This document shows positions 17,561 through 26,355 of a DNA stretch of 64,000 bases, in pieces. Origin of the DNA: Ga0077530 sp046293075 (GTDB taxonomy: Bacteria; Pseudomonadota; Alphaproteobacteria; Rhizobiales; Hyphomicrobiaceae); the NCBI GenBank assembly GCA_046293075.1, contig JBKBPL010000009.1:1-64000 (forward strand), written 5' to 3'. Both the position numbers and the translations under genes were made by a program. How positions within the stretch are numbered: the stretch's first letter is position 1; each line of letters begins with the position of its first letter. The notes beneath the pieces were generated by a model. That model saw only the letters and a program-made list of their open reading frames with translations, was not told where the DNA came from and did no database searches.

Positions 17561-18910
17561 TCAGCGCAATAGTGGCGACCATGCCGGGTCGGAAGCGAAC
17601 GATGGCGTGCGAATCACCCGCTCGTTTCGCCCGGTGAGGTCGATGGAATATATGCGCGGCCCGGAATTGGGGCCCGGCTGCTCCCTGAAGAACATGAGGA
17701 ACCGTCCATTCGGCGCCCAGGTCGGTCCTTCGTTGTGATACCCGTCCGTGAGAACGCGCTCACCCGAGCCGTCAGTCCGCATGACGCCAATGAGGAAGCG
17801 CCCCGAGAGCTGCTTGGTGAAAGCGATGTAGTCGCCGCGTGGCGACCAAACAGGCGTCGAGTAGCGGCCCTCGCCGAGGCTGATGCGGCGCGGGGCGCCT
17901 CCATCGAACTCCATGACATAGAGAGCTTGGCGGCCTTCACGGTCCGACTCGAAGACGATCTGGCGGCCGTCGGGCGAGTAGCAGGGCCCGGTGTCGATCG
18001 CACGGCCGTGGGTGAGCCGGCGGATCTGGCGGCTGCGCAGGTCCATCTCGAGTATCGCGCTGTCGCCCTCCTGCTGAAGGCTCATAATGATGCGCTGCCC
18101 ATCGGGCGAGAAACGCGGCGCGAACGTCATGCCGGGGAAGTCGCCCACCACGCTCCGCTGCCCGGTCTCGATGTTCAGCATCACGACGCGCGGCTGAGCA
18201 CCCGCTCCGTAGGACATATAGGTGATGTCCTGGCTGCTGGGGCTGAAACGTGGCGTGAGCACGAGCTCGCTGCCCTGGCTCAGGACGCGGACATTGAAGC
18301 CGTCCTGGTCCATGATTGCGAGGCGCTTCACCCGCTTTTGCTTTGGCCCCGTCTCGTCAATGAAGACGATGCGGGAGTCGAAATAGCCCTTTTCGAGCGT
18401 CAGCTTTTCCCAGACCTGGTCCGCGATGATGTGGCCGACGCGGCGCCAGTTCGCTGCCGCCGTCGTGAACTGTTGCCCCGTCACCTGCTTGCCAAGCACC
18501 ACGTCCCAGAGCCGGAACTCGGCCCGGACGCGACCGTCCGGGAGCTGCGCGACGCGACCGACGACCAGCGCCTCGGCGCCGACACTGCGCCAGTCGGCAA
18601 AGCGCGGCACGACATTGAGGTCGCCGATCCGCTCGATGAAGCCCTGCGGGTCGAGCGGCTGGAAGAGGCCCGAGCTCTCGAGGTCCGCCGTCACGACGCC
18701 GGCGACATCGGCGGCGAAGCGGGCATCCTCGCCGATGAACGGCGGTATGGCGATCGGCCGCGGGCGGAGGTTGGCCTGATCGATGTCCACTTGCAGGGGG
18801 CCGCGCTGCTGCGCCGCCGCCGGCAGGGCCGGCAGCAAGGGGGGCGCAAGCATCGCCGCGGCGCCGATCCGAAGGGCCGTCCGCCGCGTCAGCGTGCGCT
18901 TCGTCATCAT
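17561..18910 (-). CDS. tolB: Tol-Pal system periplasmic beta-propeller protein TolB
   Basis: TolB links Pal and the TolQRA motor and helps outer-membrane constriction at division. The protein of about 449 residues has a signal region with a twin-arginine motif (TRRTALRIG), an N-terminal domain (PIAIPPFIGEDARFAADVAGVV) and a six-bladed propeller with repeated SPDGRQIVF-type WD40-like blades from about residue 200. Starts at 18919, 18910 and 18907 are all possible. No tolQ, tolR, tolA or pal flanks it, which is unusual because tolB normally sits in that operon. Confidence 0.92.
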   Translation of the reverse strand: MMTKRTLTRRTALRIGAAAMLAPPLLPALPAAAQQRGPLQVDIDQANLRPRPIAIPPFIGEDARFAADVAGVVTADLESSGLFQPLDPQGFIERIGDLNVVPRFADWRSVGAEALVVGRVAQLPDGRVRAEFRLWDVVLGKQVTGQQFTTAAANWRRVGHIIADQVWEKLTLEKGYFDSRIVFIDETGPKQKRVKRLAIMDQDGFNVRVLSQGSELVLTPRFSPSSQDITYMSYGAGAQPRVVMLNIETGQRSVVGDFPGMTFAPRFSPDGQRIIMSLQQEGDSAILEMDLRSRQIRRLTHGRAIDTGPCYSPDGRQIVFESDREGRQALYVMEFDGGAPRRISLGEGRYSTPVWSPRGDYIAFTKQLSGRFLIGVMRTDGSGERVLTDGYHNEGPTWAPNGRFLMFFREQPGPNSGPRIYSIDLTGRNERVIRTPSFASDPAWSPLLR

Positions 18911-19016
18911 GCCTGACATTCGTTCGCCCGTCCCCGGAACAAGCCTTGGACGCTGTTGCGATGCCAAGGTGTCGAAAGTGTGAAGCCTTTCAGCGGGCGC
19001 CGGCCTGGGCGTCAGC

Positions 19017-19793
19017 TTAGCTGAGTGTCACGCCGCACTTCGCGGCCCATCCGAGCCCTTCGACCGTGCCCCTGCGCGGCTTGTACTCACAGCCGACGTA
19101 ACCCAAGAAACCGCTTGCGTCGATCTCCCGAAAGAGGAACGCATAGTTCATTTCCCCATCATCCGGTTCGCCGCGGTCGGGCGGGCTCGCAATCTGATAG
19201 TGGCGCGCGAGATGTCCGAACTCGCGGATTGCCATGGCCGTATCGCCCTCCTGGATCTGACGGTGATAGAGGTCGAACTGGAGGCCGAGGTTCGCCTCGC
19301 CGACCTCGTAGATGACAGCGCGCGCTTCGGCGGTGGTATTCAGGAAAAAGCCTGGAATGTCGCGCGTGTTGATCGGCTCGATGATCACATCGACGTCGTC
19401 CTTGGCCGCAAGCCGCGCCGCACGCTTGAGGTTGGCGACGTACGTGCGCCGCTCGGCGCCGTGATGGCGAAGCCCGGGCATGGCATGGATGCGCCGGCAT
19501 CCCGTCGCCTCGGCATAGCGGAGGGCTGTGGCCACTGCCTGCTCGAACTCGGCCTCCCGGCCGGGAATGGCGGCGAGCCCGCGCTCGCCCCTGGCCCAGT
19601 CGCCGGGCGGCAGGTTGAAGAGTGCCTGCGTGAGACCGTTGGCTTTCAGCCGTGCCGCGATTTCCGCCGGCTCGTTGTCGTAGGGAAAAAGGAACTCGAC
19701 GGCGCGGAATCCGGCCTTGGCGGCGGCCTCGAAGCGGTCGAGGAATGGCACCTCCAGGAACATGAACGAGAGATTTGCGGCAAAGCGCGGCAT
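19017..19793 (-). CDS. Hydroxypyruvate isomerase-family TIM-barrel protein (Hyi/OtnI-like)
   Basis: The 258-residue protein begins MPRFAANLSFMFLEVPFLDRF, matching the Hyi family, and contains LFNLPPGDWARGERGLAAIPGRE, the metal-binding EPINTRDIPGFFL glutamate, and LGLQFDLYHRQIQEGD with conserved Asp and His; GYVGCEYKP gives the last metal-binding glutamate. Members interconvert hydroxypyruvate and tartronate semialdehyde, or 2-oxo-tetronates (OtnI). The ATG at 19793 has GGGAGG 9 nt upstream. No partner genes (tartronate semialdehyde reductase, glyoxylate carboligase) are adjacent, so the exact substrate is open. Confidence 0.87.
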   Translation of the reverse strand: MPRFAANLSFMFLEVPFLDRFEAAAKAGFRAVEFLFPYDNEPAEIAARLKANGLTQALFNLPPGDWARGERGLAAIPGREAEFEQAVATALRYAEATGCRRIHAMPGLRHHGAERRTYVANLKRAARLAAKDDVDVIIEPINTRDIPGFFLNTTAEARAVIYEVGEANLGLQFDLYHRQIQEGDTAMAIREFGHLARHYQIASPPDRGEPDDGEMNYAFLFREIDASGFLGYVGCEYKPRRGTVEGLGWAAKCGVTLS

Positions 19794-19886
19794 GGTTTCG
19801 ATCCTCCCGGAGCCAGCTTGATGGGGTGCGAGCATTGCAGACGTCAGGAGTGTTGTCAGCCGGTCAGGCTCCGGACCGGTGCTCGA

Positions 19887-20240
19887 TCACCGCTTGGGGG
19901 CGTCACCGAGCGTCATGATGAACGCGGCCAGCGCATACATCTCGTCCTGGCTGAGATGATGGTTCGGCATCATCGGCGGGATGCTGCGCAGCCAAAGGAC
20001 GATACCTTCCGGCTTCTGGTTGCGCCGCCGCGCCACGGCAGCGAAGCCCGGGATCTCATTGGCGGCCTGCTTCTCCCCCTGTCCCGGCACCATGTGGCAG
20101 TGGGCGCACAGCCGCTCGGCGAGCGCCCGGCCCTTTTCGATGTCATCGCTGGCACCTGCTGATAGGGCACCAAGCCAGAGCATCAGGGCTGCCACGCCGA
20201 GAGCCCCCGCCGCCCGATATGCGTTCATGACCCGATCCAT
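19887..20240 (-). CDS. Periplasmic class I cytochrome c, mono-haem
   Basis: A 117-residue exported protein: hydrophobic signal peptide to about residue 30 (ALSAGA then SDDIEKG), one haem-attachment motif CAHCH (about residues 45-49), and a C-terminal methionine ligand region (PPMMPNHHLSQDEMYALAAFIMTL). The layout is that of a small diffusible class I cytochrome c that donates or accepts single electrons in the periplasm. The ATG at 20228 is an alternative start. No oxidase or dehydrogenase gene is adjacent, so its redox partner is unknown. Confidence 0.85.
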   Translation of the reverse strand: MDRVMNAYRAAGALGVAALMLWLGALSAGASDDIEKGRALAERLCAHCHMVPGQGEKQAANEIPGFAAVARRRNQKPEGIVLWLRSIPPMMPNHHLSQDEMYALAAFIMTLGDAPKR

Positions 20241-20407
20241 AGGGTGTCGTCACGACCTCATGCTCCGGAGATTGGCCGGGCGCCCCAACGCGCGCAAGGG
20301 CCGAGGGCCGCATTCCGGGGCGTCGGCACAACACCCGACTTGCGCGCCGGCCTGGTCGAGGCTATGCCGGAGCTCCGTTCGGCCACGCAGGAGCGGAGCA
20401 GAGGCCA

Positions 20408-20617
20408 TTGACGCAGCGACCCGACGAGCGTGAGGTGCGCGAGAGGTTGGCTCTTCTACGTGCCGAGCATCGCCAACTCGACGAGCGCATCGTGCAGCTT
20501 GAAGCCGAGCAATCCAGCGACCAGGTCACAATCAAGCGGCTCAAGAAGCAGAAGTTGCTGCTCAAGGACCGGATCACCGCGCTCGAGGACCAGATCACGC
20601 CCGACATCATCGCCTGA
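20408..20617 (+). CDS. YdcH/DUF465-family small coiled-coil protein
   Basis: A 69-residue, highly charged helical protein (LLRAEHRQLDERIVQLEAEQ, then TIKRLKKQKLLLKDRITALE) matching the DUF465 pattern, which has a heptad-like helical hairpin and a K-K-x-L-x-L-K-D-x-I signature. The start is TTG with GAGG upstream. Function is not established for the family; these proteins are common in Alphaproteobacteria. It precedes purE by about 130 bp on the same strand. Confidence 0.85.
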   Translation: MTQRPDEREVRERLALLRAEHRQLDERIVQLEAEQSSDQVTIKRLKKQKLLLKDRITALEDQITPDIIA

Positions 20618-20744
20618 TCTGCACAGGTCCGGCGGATCCTCCACACCATGTCGAGCGGGAGTGCTTGCAGCGGCGTGACGGGACCAATAGGCTCCGTCGT
20701 CCTATGACGTGAAGTTTCACTGGAAACCGGAAGAGCGTGGGGAA

Positions 20745-21239
20745 ATGGCCGGGGCGGCGGCAGACGTGGCGATTATCATGGGCAGCCGCTCGGACTGGCC
20801 GACCATGAAGCGGGCCGCCGAGATTCTCGACGAGCTCGGCGTCAGCTACCTGGCGCGGGTCATTTCCGCACACCGTACGCCCGAGCGGCTCTTCGACTTC
20901 GCCCACACGGCGCGCGCCGCCGGCTTCAAGGTGATCATTGCGGGGGCCGGTGGTGCGGCGCATCTTCCCGGCATGACCGCCTCGATGACGACGCTGCCCG
21001 TCCTCGGCGTGCCCATCAAGACAAGCGCGCTTTCCGGCCAGGATAGTCTGCTCTCGATCGTCCAGATGCCGGCTGGAATCCCGGTCGGTACCCTCGCGAT
21101 CGGCGAATCTGGTGCGGTGAACGCCGGCCTCCTCGCCGCGCAAATCCTGGCCATCTCCGACGCCGCGCTCGCCGCCCGTCTCGACGACTGGCGCGCCCGC
21201 CAGACGGCAAGCATTCCCGAGGCGCCCGAAGGACCATGA
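20745..21239 (+). CDS. purE: N5-carboxyaminoimidazole ribonucleotide mutase
   Basis: PurE class I converts N5-CAIR to CAIR in purine synthesis. The 164-residue protein has VAIIMGSRSDWPTMKRAAEILDELG, the catalytic histidine in ISAHRTPERL, GAGGAAHLPGM and TTLPVLGVP, and the C-terminal AGLLAAQILA. The ATG at 20745 matches family starts; a longer GTG start at 20709 would add 12 residues. It overlaps purK by ATGA. Confidence 0.95.
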   Translation: MAGAAADVAIIMGSRSDWPTMKRAAEILDELGVSYLARVISAHRTPERLFDFAHTARAAGFKVIIAGAGGAAHLPGMTASMTTLPVLGVPIKTSALSGQDSLLSIVQMPAGIPVGTLAIGESGAVNAGLLAAQILAISDAALAARLDDWRARQTASIPEAPEGP

Positions 21240-22336
21240 CGGCACCGGCGCCGCTCGCCCCGCACAGCGTGATCGGCATTCTCGGCGGCGGGCAGCTTGC
21301 CAAGATGCTTGTGCAGGCCGCGGCCGAGCTCGGGTTCCGCGCCGCCATTTACTCGGACGACTGGGGGCCGGCGCTGGACATCGCCGCCAGCCACCTGATC
21401 GGACCCTACGAGAACCTCGCCCGCCTCGACGAGTTCGCCCGCGGCGTCGATGTTGTGACCTACGAGTTCGAGAATGTGCCGGTGGTGGCGGCCGAGCATC
21501 TTGCCCGGCGGGTGCCCGTGCGGCCTGGTCCACAAGCGCTTCGCGTGGCGCAGGACCGCAGCAACGAGAAAGCGTTCATCGCCGATCTTGGCATTCCGGT
21601 CGCGCCGTTCGTGATGATCCGGGAGCCCGCTGATCTTGCGGCGGCTGCCAGCGCGATGACGGCTTGGCAACGGCCGGCCATTCTGAAGACCGCGCGGCTC
21701 GGGTACGACGGCAAGGGCCAAGCCAGCGTTGCGGCGCCCGGTGAGCTCGCGCCGACCTTCGCAGGGCTCGGCGGCGTGCCGGCGGTGCTTGAGCAGCGCG
21801 TCGAGTTCGTCTTCGAAGTTTCTGTGCTGGCCGTGCGGGCGCTTGACGGGAGCCTCGACTGTTATGATGTGCCGCGCAACACGCACGAGGGCGGCATCCT
21901 GCGTCACGCGCTCGTACCGGCGGGTCTGCCGCCAAGTGTCGAAACGCAGGCGCGCGATATCGCTGGACGGATCGCAACCGCGCTCGACTATGTCGGGGTG
22001 CTCGGTGTCGAGATGTTCTACCTCGGCCCGAATGCCGCGACAGCACTGCTCGTCAACGAGATCGCGCCGCGCGTGCACAATTCCGGCCATTGGACCATGG
22101 ATGCCTGCGCGGCGTCGCAGTTCGAGAACCACATCCGCGCCATTGCGGGGTGGCCGCTTGCTTCGACGGCGCGACACAGCGATGCCGAGATGCGCAATCT
22201 TATCGGCCACGAGGTCGATGGCTGGCCGGCCCTTGCCGCCGACCGCGACCTTTGCTTGCACCTTTATGGCAAGCGCGAGGCACGGCCAGGCCGCAAGATG
22301 GGACACGTGACGCGGCTGGCGCCGCGCTCGGCCTGA
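21236..22336 (+). CDS. purK: N5-carboxyaminoimidazole ribonucleotide synthase
   Basis: PurK makes N5-CAIR from AIR, ATP and bicarbonate, feeding PurE. The 366-residue ATP-grasp enzyme has IGILGGGQLAKMLVQAA at the N-terminus, VVTYEFENVP, KTARLGYDGKGQ as the ATP-binding loop, EQRVEFVFEVSVLAVR and the metal-binding NEIAPRVHNSGHWT. The PurK C-terminal domain is present (HLYGKREARPGRKMGHV). It is translationally coupled to purE. Confidence 0.95.
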   Translation: MTAPAPLAPHSVIGILGGGQLAKMLVQAAAELGFRAAIYSDDWGPALDIAASHLIGPYENLARLDEFARGVDVVTYEFENVPVVAAEHLARRVPVRPGPQALRVAQDRSNEKAFIADLGIPVAPFVMIREPADLAAAASAMTAWQRPAILKTARLGYDGKGQASVAAPGELAPTFAGLGGVPAVLEQRVEFVFEVSVLAVRALDGSLDCYDVPRNTHEGGILRHALVPAGLPPSVETQARDIAGRIATALDYVGVLGVEMFYLGPNAATALLVNEIAPRVHNSGHWTMDACAASQFENHIRAIAGWPLASTARHSDAEMRNLIGHEVDGWPALAADRDLCLHLYGKREARPGRKMGHVTRLAPRSA

Positions 22337-22605
22337 GCGGGCACGATTTCGGCCATTCCTCGCGCGCCCATCGCTGCCGGGCAATTGATCGGGTTTAGCG
22401 CTCGGGCCTTCATACTCCGTCAAGAGAAACGCCGTATTCGGCTGCCGCCGACGGCCACATTATGCTCAATTGAGCGCCATGGTGTGGTCTCACAACTCTT
22501 CGACGTTGGGTGCCCGGACAGTGCTCCGGGGCTCATGTGTCGGCCACTTCCGGCATCTGAAGACGCAGCGCTTGGCGCCGCGCCAACGAGAGGGAAGGAC
22601 TCCCC

Positions 22606-22782
22606 ATGATCAACAGAACCGTGGTCCTGATCGCAGCGGTCGTGCTGGCCCTCGCGCTGGCCTGGTACGCGATGCCTCTGCCCGACGGCGGAACGCCTGC
22701 CGAGGCGCCGGCCGCGACAGCACCCGCAACGCAACCGTCCCCAGCACCGACCGCAACGCCGGCTGAGCCGCCGAAGCAGTAA
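22606..22782 (+). CDS. Small membrane-anchored or exported proline/alanine-rich protein, 58 residues
   Basis: The ATG at 22606 follows a good ribosome binding site (GGAAGGA, 7 nt). The product begins MINRTVVLIAAVVLALALAW, one hydrophobic segment, then a low-complexity Pro/Ala/Thr tail of about 35 residues ending PPKQ. It could be a single-span membrane protein with a periplasmic tail. No homology recognised. The plain signal-anchor pattern and ribosome binding site support a real gene. It lies between purK and a minus-strand gene, with about 270 bp of featureless DNA upstream. Confidence 0.6.
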   Translation: MINRTVVLIAAVVLALALAWYAMPLPDGGTPAEAPAATAPATQPSPAPTATPAEPPKQ

Positions 22783-22817
22783 AGTGCGGAACGGCTCGCG
22801 GCCTGCTGGGAGCCTGT

Positions 22818-23564
22818 TCAATAGGCTTCGAGCAGGCAGCCAAGTCCGGCCTTCTGGTCGTGGATGCTGTTGGCGCGGAGCGCGTGCCAGTAGGTCGCGG
22901 TGTTGATGGCGATCACGGGCTTGCCGAGCCAAAGCTCTGCCGCTGCGGCAAGGCGAACCATCGAGAGGTTCGTGCCGACCTGGACGATCGCGTCGACGTC
23001 GTCACCGTCGAGAGCGCGGAGCGCCTCACGGCATTGCGCGGTGCTGACCTCGGCAATGGCCGTCCACGACGCGCACCGGAGCGCTATGTCGCGGACGACG
23101 GTCAGGCCGATATCCTCGAAGTAGCGCCTCACCTCCGCATTCATGACCGGCCAGTAGGGCGTCAGAACTGCGATGCGCCTGATGCCGCCGAGGGCCTCGA
23201 TCGCGGCGGCCATTGCCTGGCTGCCGGTGGTCACGTTGAGGCCGGTTTCCTCCACGATCCGCTTCGAGAAAGCCTCAGCGCCCTTCGCCCCGCCGAAGAA
23301 TGAGAGGGCAGATATCCCCATGACGAGATAGTCCGGGTCGCAGGTCATGACACTGCGGATCGCGTCCATGACGTTGCTGCCGATGGTGTCGATACCGGCA
23401 CGGAAGGAGTCGTCGCTCAGCGCCCTTACGTTGGGGGTGAAGATGCGGCTGTAATGGTTCGTCACGCCGATCGGGCGCATGTCATCGAAATCGGGCTGGA
23501 CGATCGTATTGGTGGACGGCGCCATCACGCCGAGCTTGCAGCGCCAGCCAAGAGCATCGGGCAT
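22818..23564 (-). CDS. Maleate isomerase / arylmalonate decarboxylase-like protein without catalytic cysteines
   Basis: The 248-residue protein belongs to the Asp/Glu racemase superfamily: GVMAPSTNTIVQPDFDDM at the N-terminus, LVMGISALSFFGG where the first catalytic Cys loop should lie, GGIRRIAVLTPYWPVMNAEV, and IVQVGTNLSMVRLAA where the second Cys loop should lie. Both nucleophile positions appear to be non-cysteine, yet the fold motifs are intact. It may be an isomerase or decarboxylase of altered chemistry, or a binding protein. It is divergent from the FAD monooxygenase gene, suggesting a shared catabolic role. Confidence 0.82.
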   Translation of the reverse strand: MPDALGWRCKLGVMAPSTNTIVQPDFDDMRPIGVTNHYSRIFTPNVRALSDDSFRAGIDTIGSNVMDAIRSVMTCDPDYLVMGISALSFFGGAKGAEAFSKRIVEETGLNVTTGSQAMAAAIEALGGIRRIAVLTPYWPVMNAEVRRYFEDIGLTVVRDIALRCASWTAIAEVSTAQCREALRALDGDDVDAIVQVGTNLSMVRLAAAAELWLGKPVIAINTATYWHALRANSIHDQKAGLGCLLEAY

Positions 23565-23713
23565 TGGTCGGCCTCATCTTTGCGCCGTCAAAGAGCCGCA
23601 TCATGCCGCGCTCGCGCAGGGGCGTCCACCGCGGGGCGCGGCACGAAGCCACTTCCTATGTCGCGAAATCTGTGCTGCGTATGCGGCAAGAAGATCTGCG
23701 AGGGAAATCCTCC

Positions 23714-24976
23714 GTGACCGTCGTCATTGTTGGCGCAGGGATTGGCGGCCTGACGCTGGCGCTCAGCCTGCATCAGGTCGGGATCAGGGCGCGCGTGTAC
23801 GAAAGCGTCGAGAAGCTCGAGCCCTTGGGTGTCGGCATTAACCTCCTGCCGCACGCCGTTCGCGAGCTGACGGAACTCGGGCTCGCCGATGAGATTGCCG
23901 AAACGGCCATCCCGACCTCGACACTCTCCTACTTCTCCAAGCGCGGGCAGCTGATCTGGTCGGAGCCGCGTGGCCGGGCGGCCGGCTACAATTGGCCGCA
24001 ATTCTCGATCCACCGCGGTGAGCTGCAGATGATCCTCTATCGTGCGGTGCTCGAGCGGCTCGGGGGCGATGCCGTGCGGACCGGGGCGCATTTCTCCGCC
24101 TTCGTGGCAACGGACACCGGCATCACGGCAGAATTCGTCGACAGCCGCAGCGGGGCGCCGCGCGAGGTGGTCGATGGCGCGCTGCTCATCGGTTGCGACG
24201 GTATTCATTCGACGATCCGGTCCAAGTTCGTGCCGAATGAAGGCCCGCCGAAGTGGAACGGGTCCATCCTGTGGCGTGGCGTGACGGAGAGCGCGCCCTT
24301 CCTCGACGGCCGCACCATGATTATGGCCGGCCACGAGCGGCAGAAGTTTGTGTGCTATCCCATCTCGCGCCGTGCGCTCGACGGCGGGCGCGCGCTCATC
24401 AATTGGATCGCGGAGCTCCGCTACAATCCCGATTACGAATGGCGCCGCGAGGACTGGAACCGCCCAGGGCGTCTCGAAGAGTTCCTGCCGTTTTTCGAGA
24501 GCTGGCAGTTCGGCTGGATTGACGTGCCGGGGCTGATCCGTGGCGCCCGCGCCTGCTTCGAGTATCCGATGGTCGATCGTGATCCGCTGCCGAGCTGGGG
24601 GAGCGGACGGGTGACCCTGCTCGGCGATGCCGCGCATCCCATGTATCCGATCGGCTCGAATGGGGCCTCCCAGGCCATTCTCGACGCACGGGTGCTGACC
24701 CGCGAGATCCGCGCGCAGGGGCCGGGCCCCGCGGCTCTTGCCGCCTATGTGGCGGAGCGCAATCCGGCGACGGCGCAGATCGTGCTCGCCAATCGCGCCA
24801 ACGGTCCTGAGCAGGTCATGCAGCTCGTCGAGGAGCGGGCGCCGGCCGGCTATGCGCGCATCGAGGACGTGCTGTCGACCGAGGAGCTCGAGGCCGCCGC
24901 CGCAGGCTACAAGCGGCTCGCCGGATTCGACCGCGAGACGCTCAACAGCCGGCCGCCGATCGTTGCCGTCGACTAG
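23714..24976 (+). CDS. FAD-dependent monooxygenase (PhzS-like, UbiH/PHBH fold)
   Basis: A flavoprotein hydroxylase of about 420 residues. It has the FAD dinucleotide motif VIVGAGIGGLTLALSLHQVG at the N-terminus, the middle DG motif CDGIHSTIRSKF, and the second FAD motif GDAAHPMYPIGSNGASQAI. The last segment is like PhzS and related NADH-dependent aromatic hydroxylases. The GTG at 23714 immediately precedes the Rossmann strand and has GAGGG upstream; an upstream ATG at 23681 is possible. It probably hydroxylates an aromatic or N-heterocyclic acid; the TRAP transporter downstream could import the substrate. Confidence 0.88.
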   Translation: MTVVIVGAGIGGLTLALSLHQVGIRARVYESVEKLEPLGVGINLLPHAVRELTELGLADEIAETAIPTSTLSYFSKRGQLIWSEPRGRAAGYNWPQFSIHRGELQMILYRAVLERLGGDAVRTGAHFSAFVATDTGITAEFVDSRSGAPREVVDGALLIGCDGIHSTIRSKFVPNEGPPKWNGSILWRGVTESAPFLDGRTMIMAGHERQKFVCYPISRRALDGGRALINWIAELRYNPDYEWRREDWNRPGRLEEFLPFFESWQFGWIDVPGLIRGARACFEYPMVDRDPLPSWGSGRVTLLGDAAHPMYPIGSNGASQAILDARVLTREIRAQGPGPAALAAYVAERNPATAQIVLANRANGPEQVMQLVEERAPAGYARIEDVLSTEELEAAAAGYKRLAGFDRETLNSRPPIVAVD

Positions 24977-25198
24977 CACGCCGCAGGCGGCGGTGCCCAC
25001 GCGCGCATCCGCAGTCGGGCTCCGCACTTGGGGGGAGGGCTGCCCTGGGCCCATGTACCTGGTCCCCGGCTCGGGCTCCGGCAACAAAATCGGGCCCCTC
25101 GCTTGCCCCGCGATCAAGCATTTGGCACAGTCCGCGCCATGCCGGCCGGCCGATCCGGACTGCGTCGGGAGGAAACGCCAACCAAACAGGGAAGATTC

Positions 25199-26194
25199 AT
25201 GATGCGCTTTCTGATTGCGCCGCTCGCTGCGGCTGCCATGCTCGCGGCCGGCTTCACCGCGGCCGAGGCCAAGACCACGCTCCGCCTGACACTGCAGCTT
25301 CCGCTGAAGAGCGTGCTCGGCCAGAACGTGCAGATGTTCAAGGAAGAGGTCGAGAAGGCCACCAACGGCGAGATCGAAATCCAGATCTTCGATTCGGGCT
25401 CGCTCTATCAAGACAAGGACGTTCCCAAGGCGGTCGGCTCCGGTCAGATCGAGATGGGCGTCGCCTCGCTTGCGCGCTACGTCGGTGACGTGCCGGCCGC
25501 GGACGTCTTCTACATCCCGGCGCTGTTCGATTCCGATACCAAGCTGCGCGCAGCCGTCGCGCCGGGCTCGCCCGTGCGCGGGCCTCTCGATACTGCCATT
25601 GCCAAGACTGGCGCCAGGGTGCTCTGGTGGCAGGCCTATGGCTCGACGATCCTCTTGACCAAGGGCGAGCCGCTCAAGTCGCCGGAGGAGCTGAAGGGCA
25701 AGAAGGTGCGCGTTTTTGGCAAGCTGCTTGGCACCTGGGTTCAGGCCAACGGGGGCTCGCCCGTGAACGTCGCTGGTTCCGAGCAGTACATGGCCTACCA
25801 GCGTGGCACGGTCGATATCGGCATGACGGCGCCCGACACGATCAAGAGCCGCAAGATGTGGGAGGTGATGAAGTCGGTGACGCTCGCCGGTCAGGCAGCA
25901 GTCGAGTTCGTCGTCGTGATAAACGACAAGGCTTGGGGCAAGCTCACACCGGCCCAGCAGGAGATCATCAGCAAGGCCTCGGTGCGCGCCGAGCAGACCC
26001 TGCGTGATCAGTTCGCCAAGATCGCGCAAGAGGCGATCGAGGCCGGCAAGGCCAACGGCATGACGATCCATACGCCGAGCCCCGAGGAGGCCGCCAAGTG
26101 GCGCGCCTCGGCCGATGCCGTGCGCGATGCCTTCCTTGCCGGTGCTGGCCCGCTCGGCAAGCAGGTCTACGAGGCCGCGCTCAAGCTGAACTGA
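25199..26194 (+). CDS. TRAP transporter substrate-binding protein (DctP family)
   Basis: A periplasmic solute receptor of 331 residues. Signal peptide MMRFLIAPLAAAAMLAAGFTA is cleaved near AEA-KTT. The mature part has the DctP pattern: LRLTLQLPLKS, a VEKATNGEIEIQIFDSGSLYQ beta strand, the PEELKGKKVRVFGKLLGTWV segment with the arginine that normally binds the substrate carboxylate, and VEFVVVINDKAW. The ATG at 25199 has GGGAAG 5 nt upstream. It feeds the QM permease encoded next; an organic acid substrate is likely. Confidence 0.92.
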   Translation: MMRFLIAPLAAAAMLAAGFTAAEAKTTLRLTLQLPLKSVLGQNVQMFKEEVEKATNGEIEIQIFDSGSLYQDKDVPKAVGSGQIEMGVASLARYVGDVPAADVFYIPALFDSDTKLRAAVAPGSPVRGPLDTAIAKTGARVLWWQAYGSTILLTKGEPLKSPEELKGKKVRVFGKLLGTWVQANGGSPVNVAGSEQYMAYQRGTVDIGMTAPDTIKSRKMWEVMKSVTLAGQAAVEFVVVINDKAWGKLTPAQQEIISKASVRAEQTLRDQFAKIAQEAIEAGKANGMTIHTPSPEEAAKWRASADAVRDAFLAGAGPLGKQVYEAALKLN

Positions 26195-26255
26195 GCCGAG
26201 GAGGTCCCAGCTCCTGTCGCGGGACGCGGCGCTTTGGGATCTCTCGGTGTGTGGA

Positions 26256-26288
26256 GCCCGGCGGTGATCATCCGCCGGGCGCTTTCAT
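26256..26288 (+). terminator. Hairpin between dctP and dctQ-type genes
   Basis: Arms GCCCGGCGG (26256-26264) and CCGCCGGGC (26272-26280) are perfect 9-bp repeats around TGATCAT, followed by GCTTTCAT. The hairpin lies 60 bp after the receptor stop and 75 bp before the small permease gene. It probably causes partial termination or 3'-end stability so that the receptor is made in excess of the permease. Confidence 0.6.
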
Positions 26289-26355
26289 GAGATGACTTGC
26301 GGCATGTCGCGGCCTGGGGCTCGCGTCGCCTGGTCACGAGCAGGAGGCTTGGAAC

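Noticed and set aside
20709..20720. GTGAAGTTTCAC palindrome as a third parS
   Set aside because: It lacks the central CACGTG and the outer bases of the parS consensus.
20846..22423. A 525-codon minus-strand frame
   Set aside because: Antisense to purE-purK; composition of a shadow frame.
25121..25140. TGGCAC element upstream of dctP as a sigma-54 promoter
   Set aside because: There is no TTGC-type -12 element at the required spacing.
23588..26071. An 827-codon open frame on the minus strand
   Set aside because: It is antisense to the FAD monooxygenase and the DctP gene, both with clear motifs, and its translation is low-complexity Arg/His/Gly-rich, as expected for shadow frames in GC-rich DNA.
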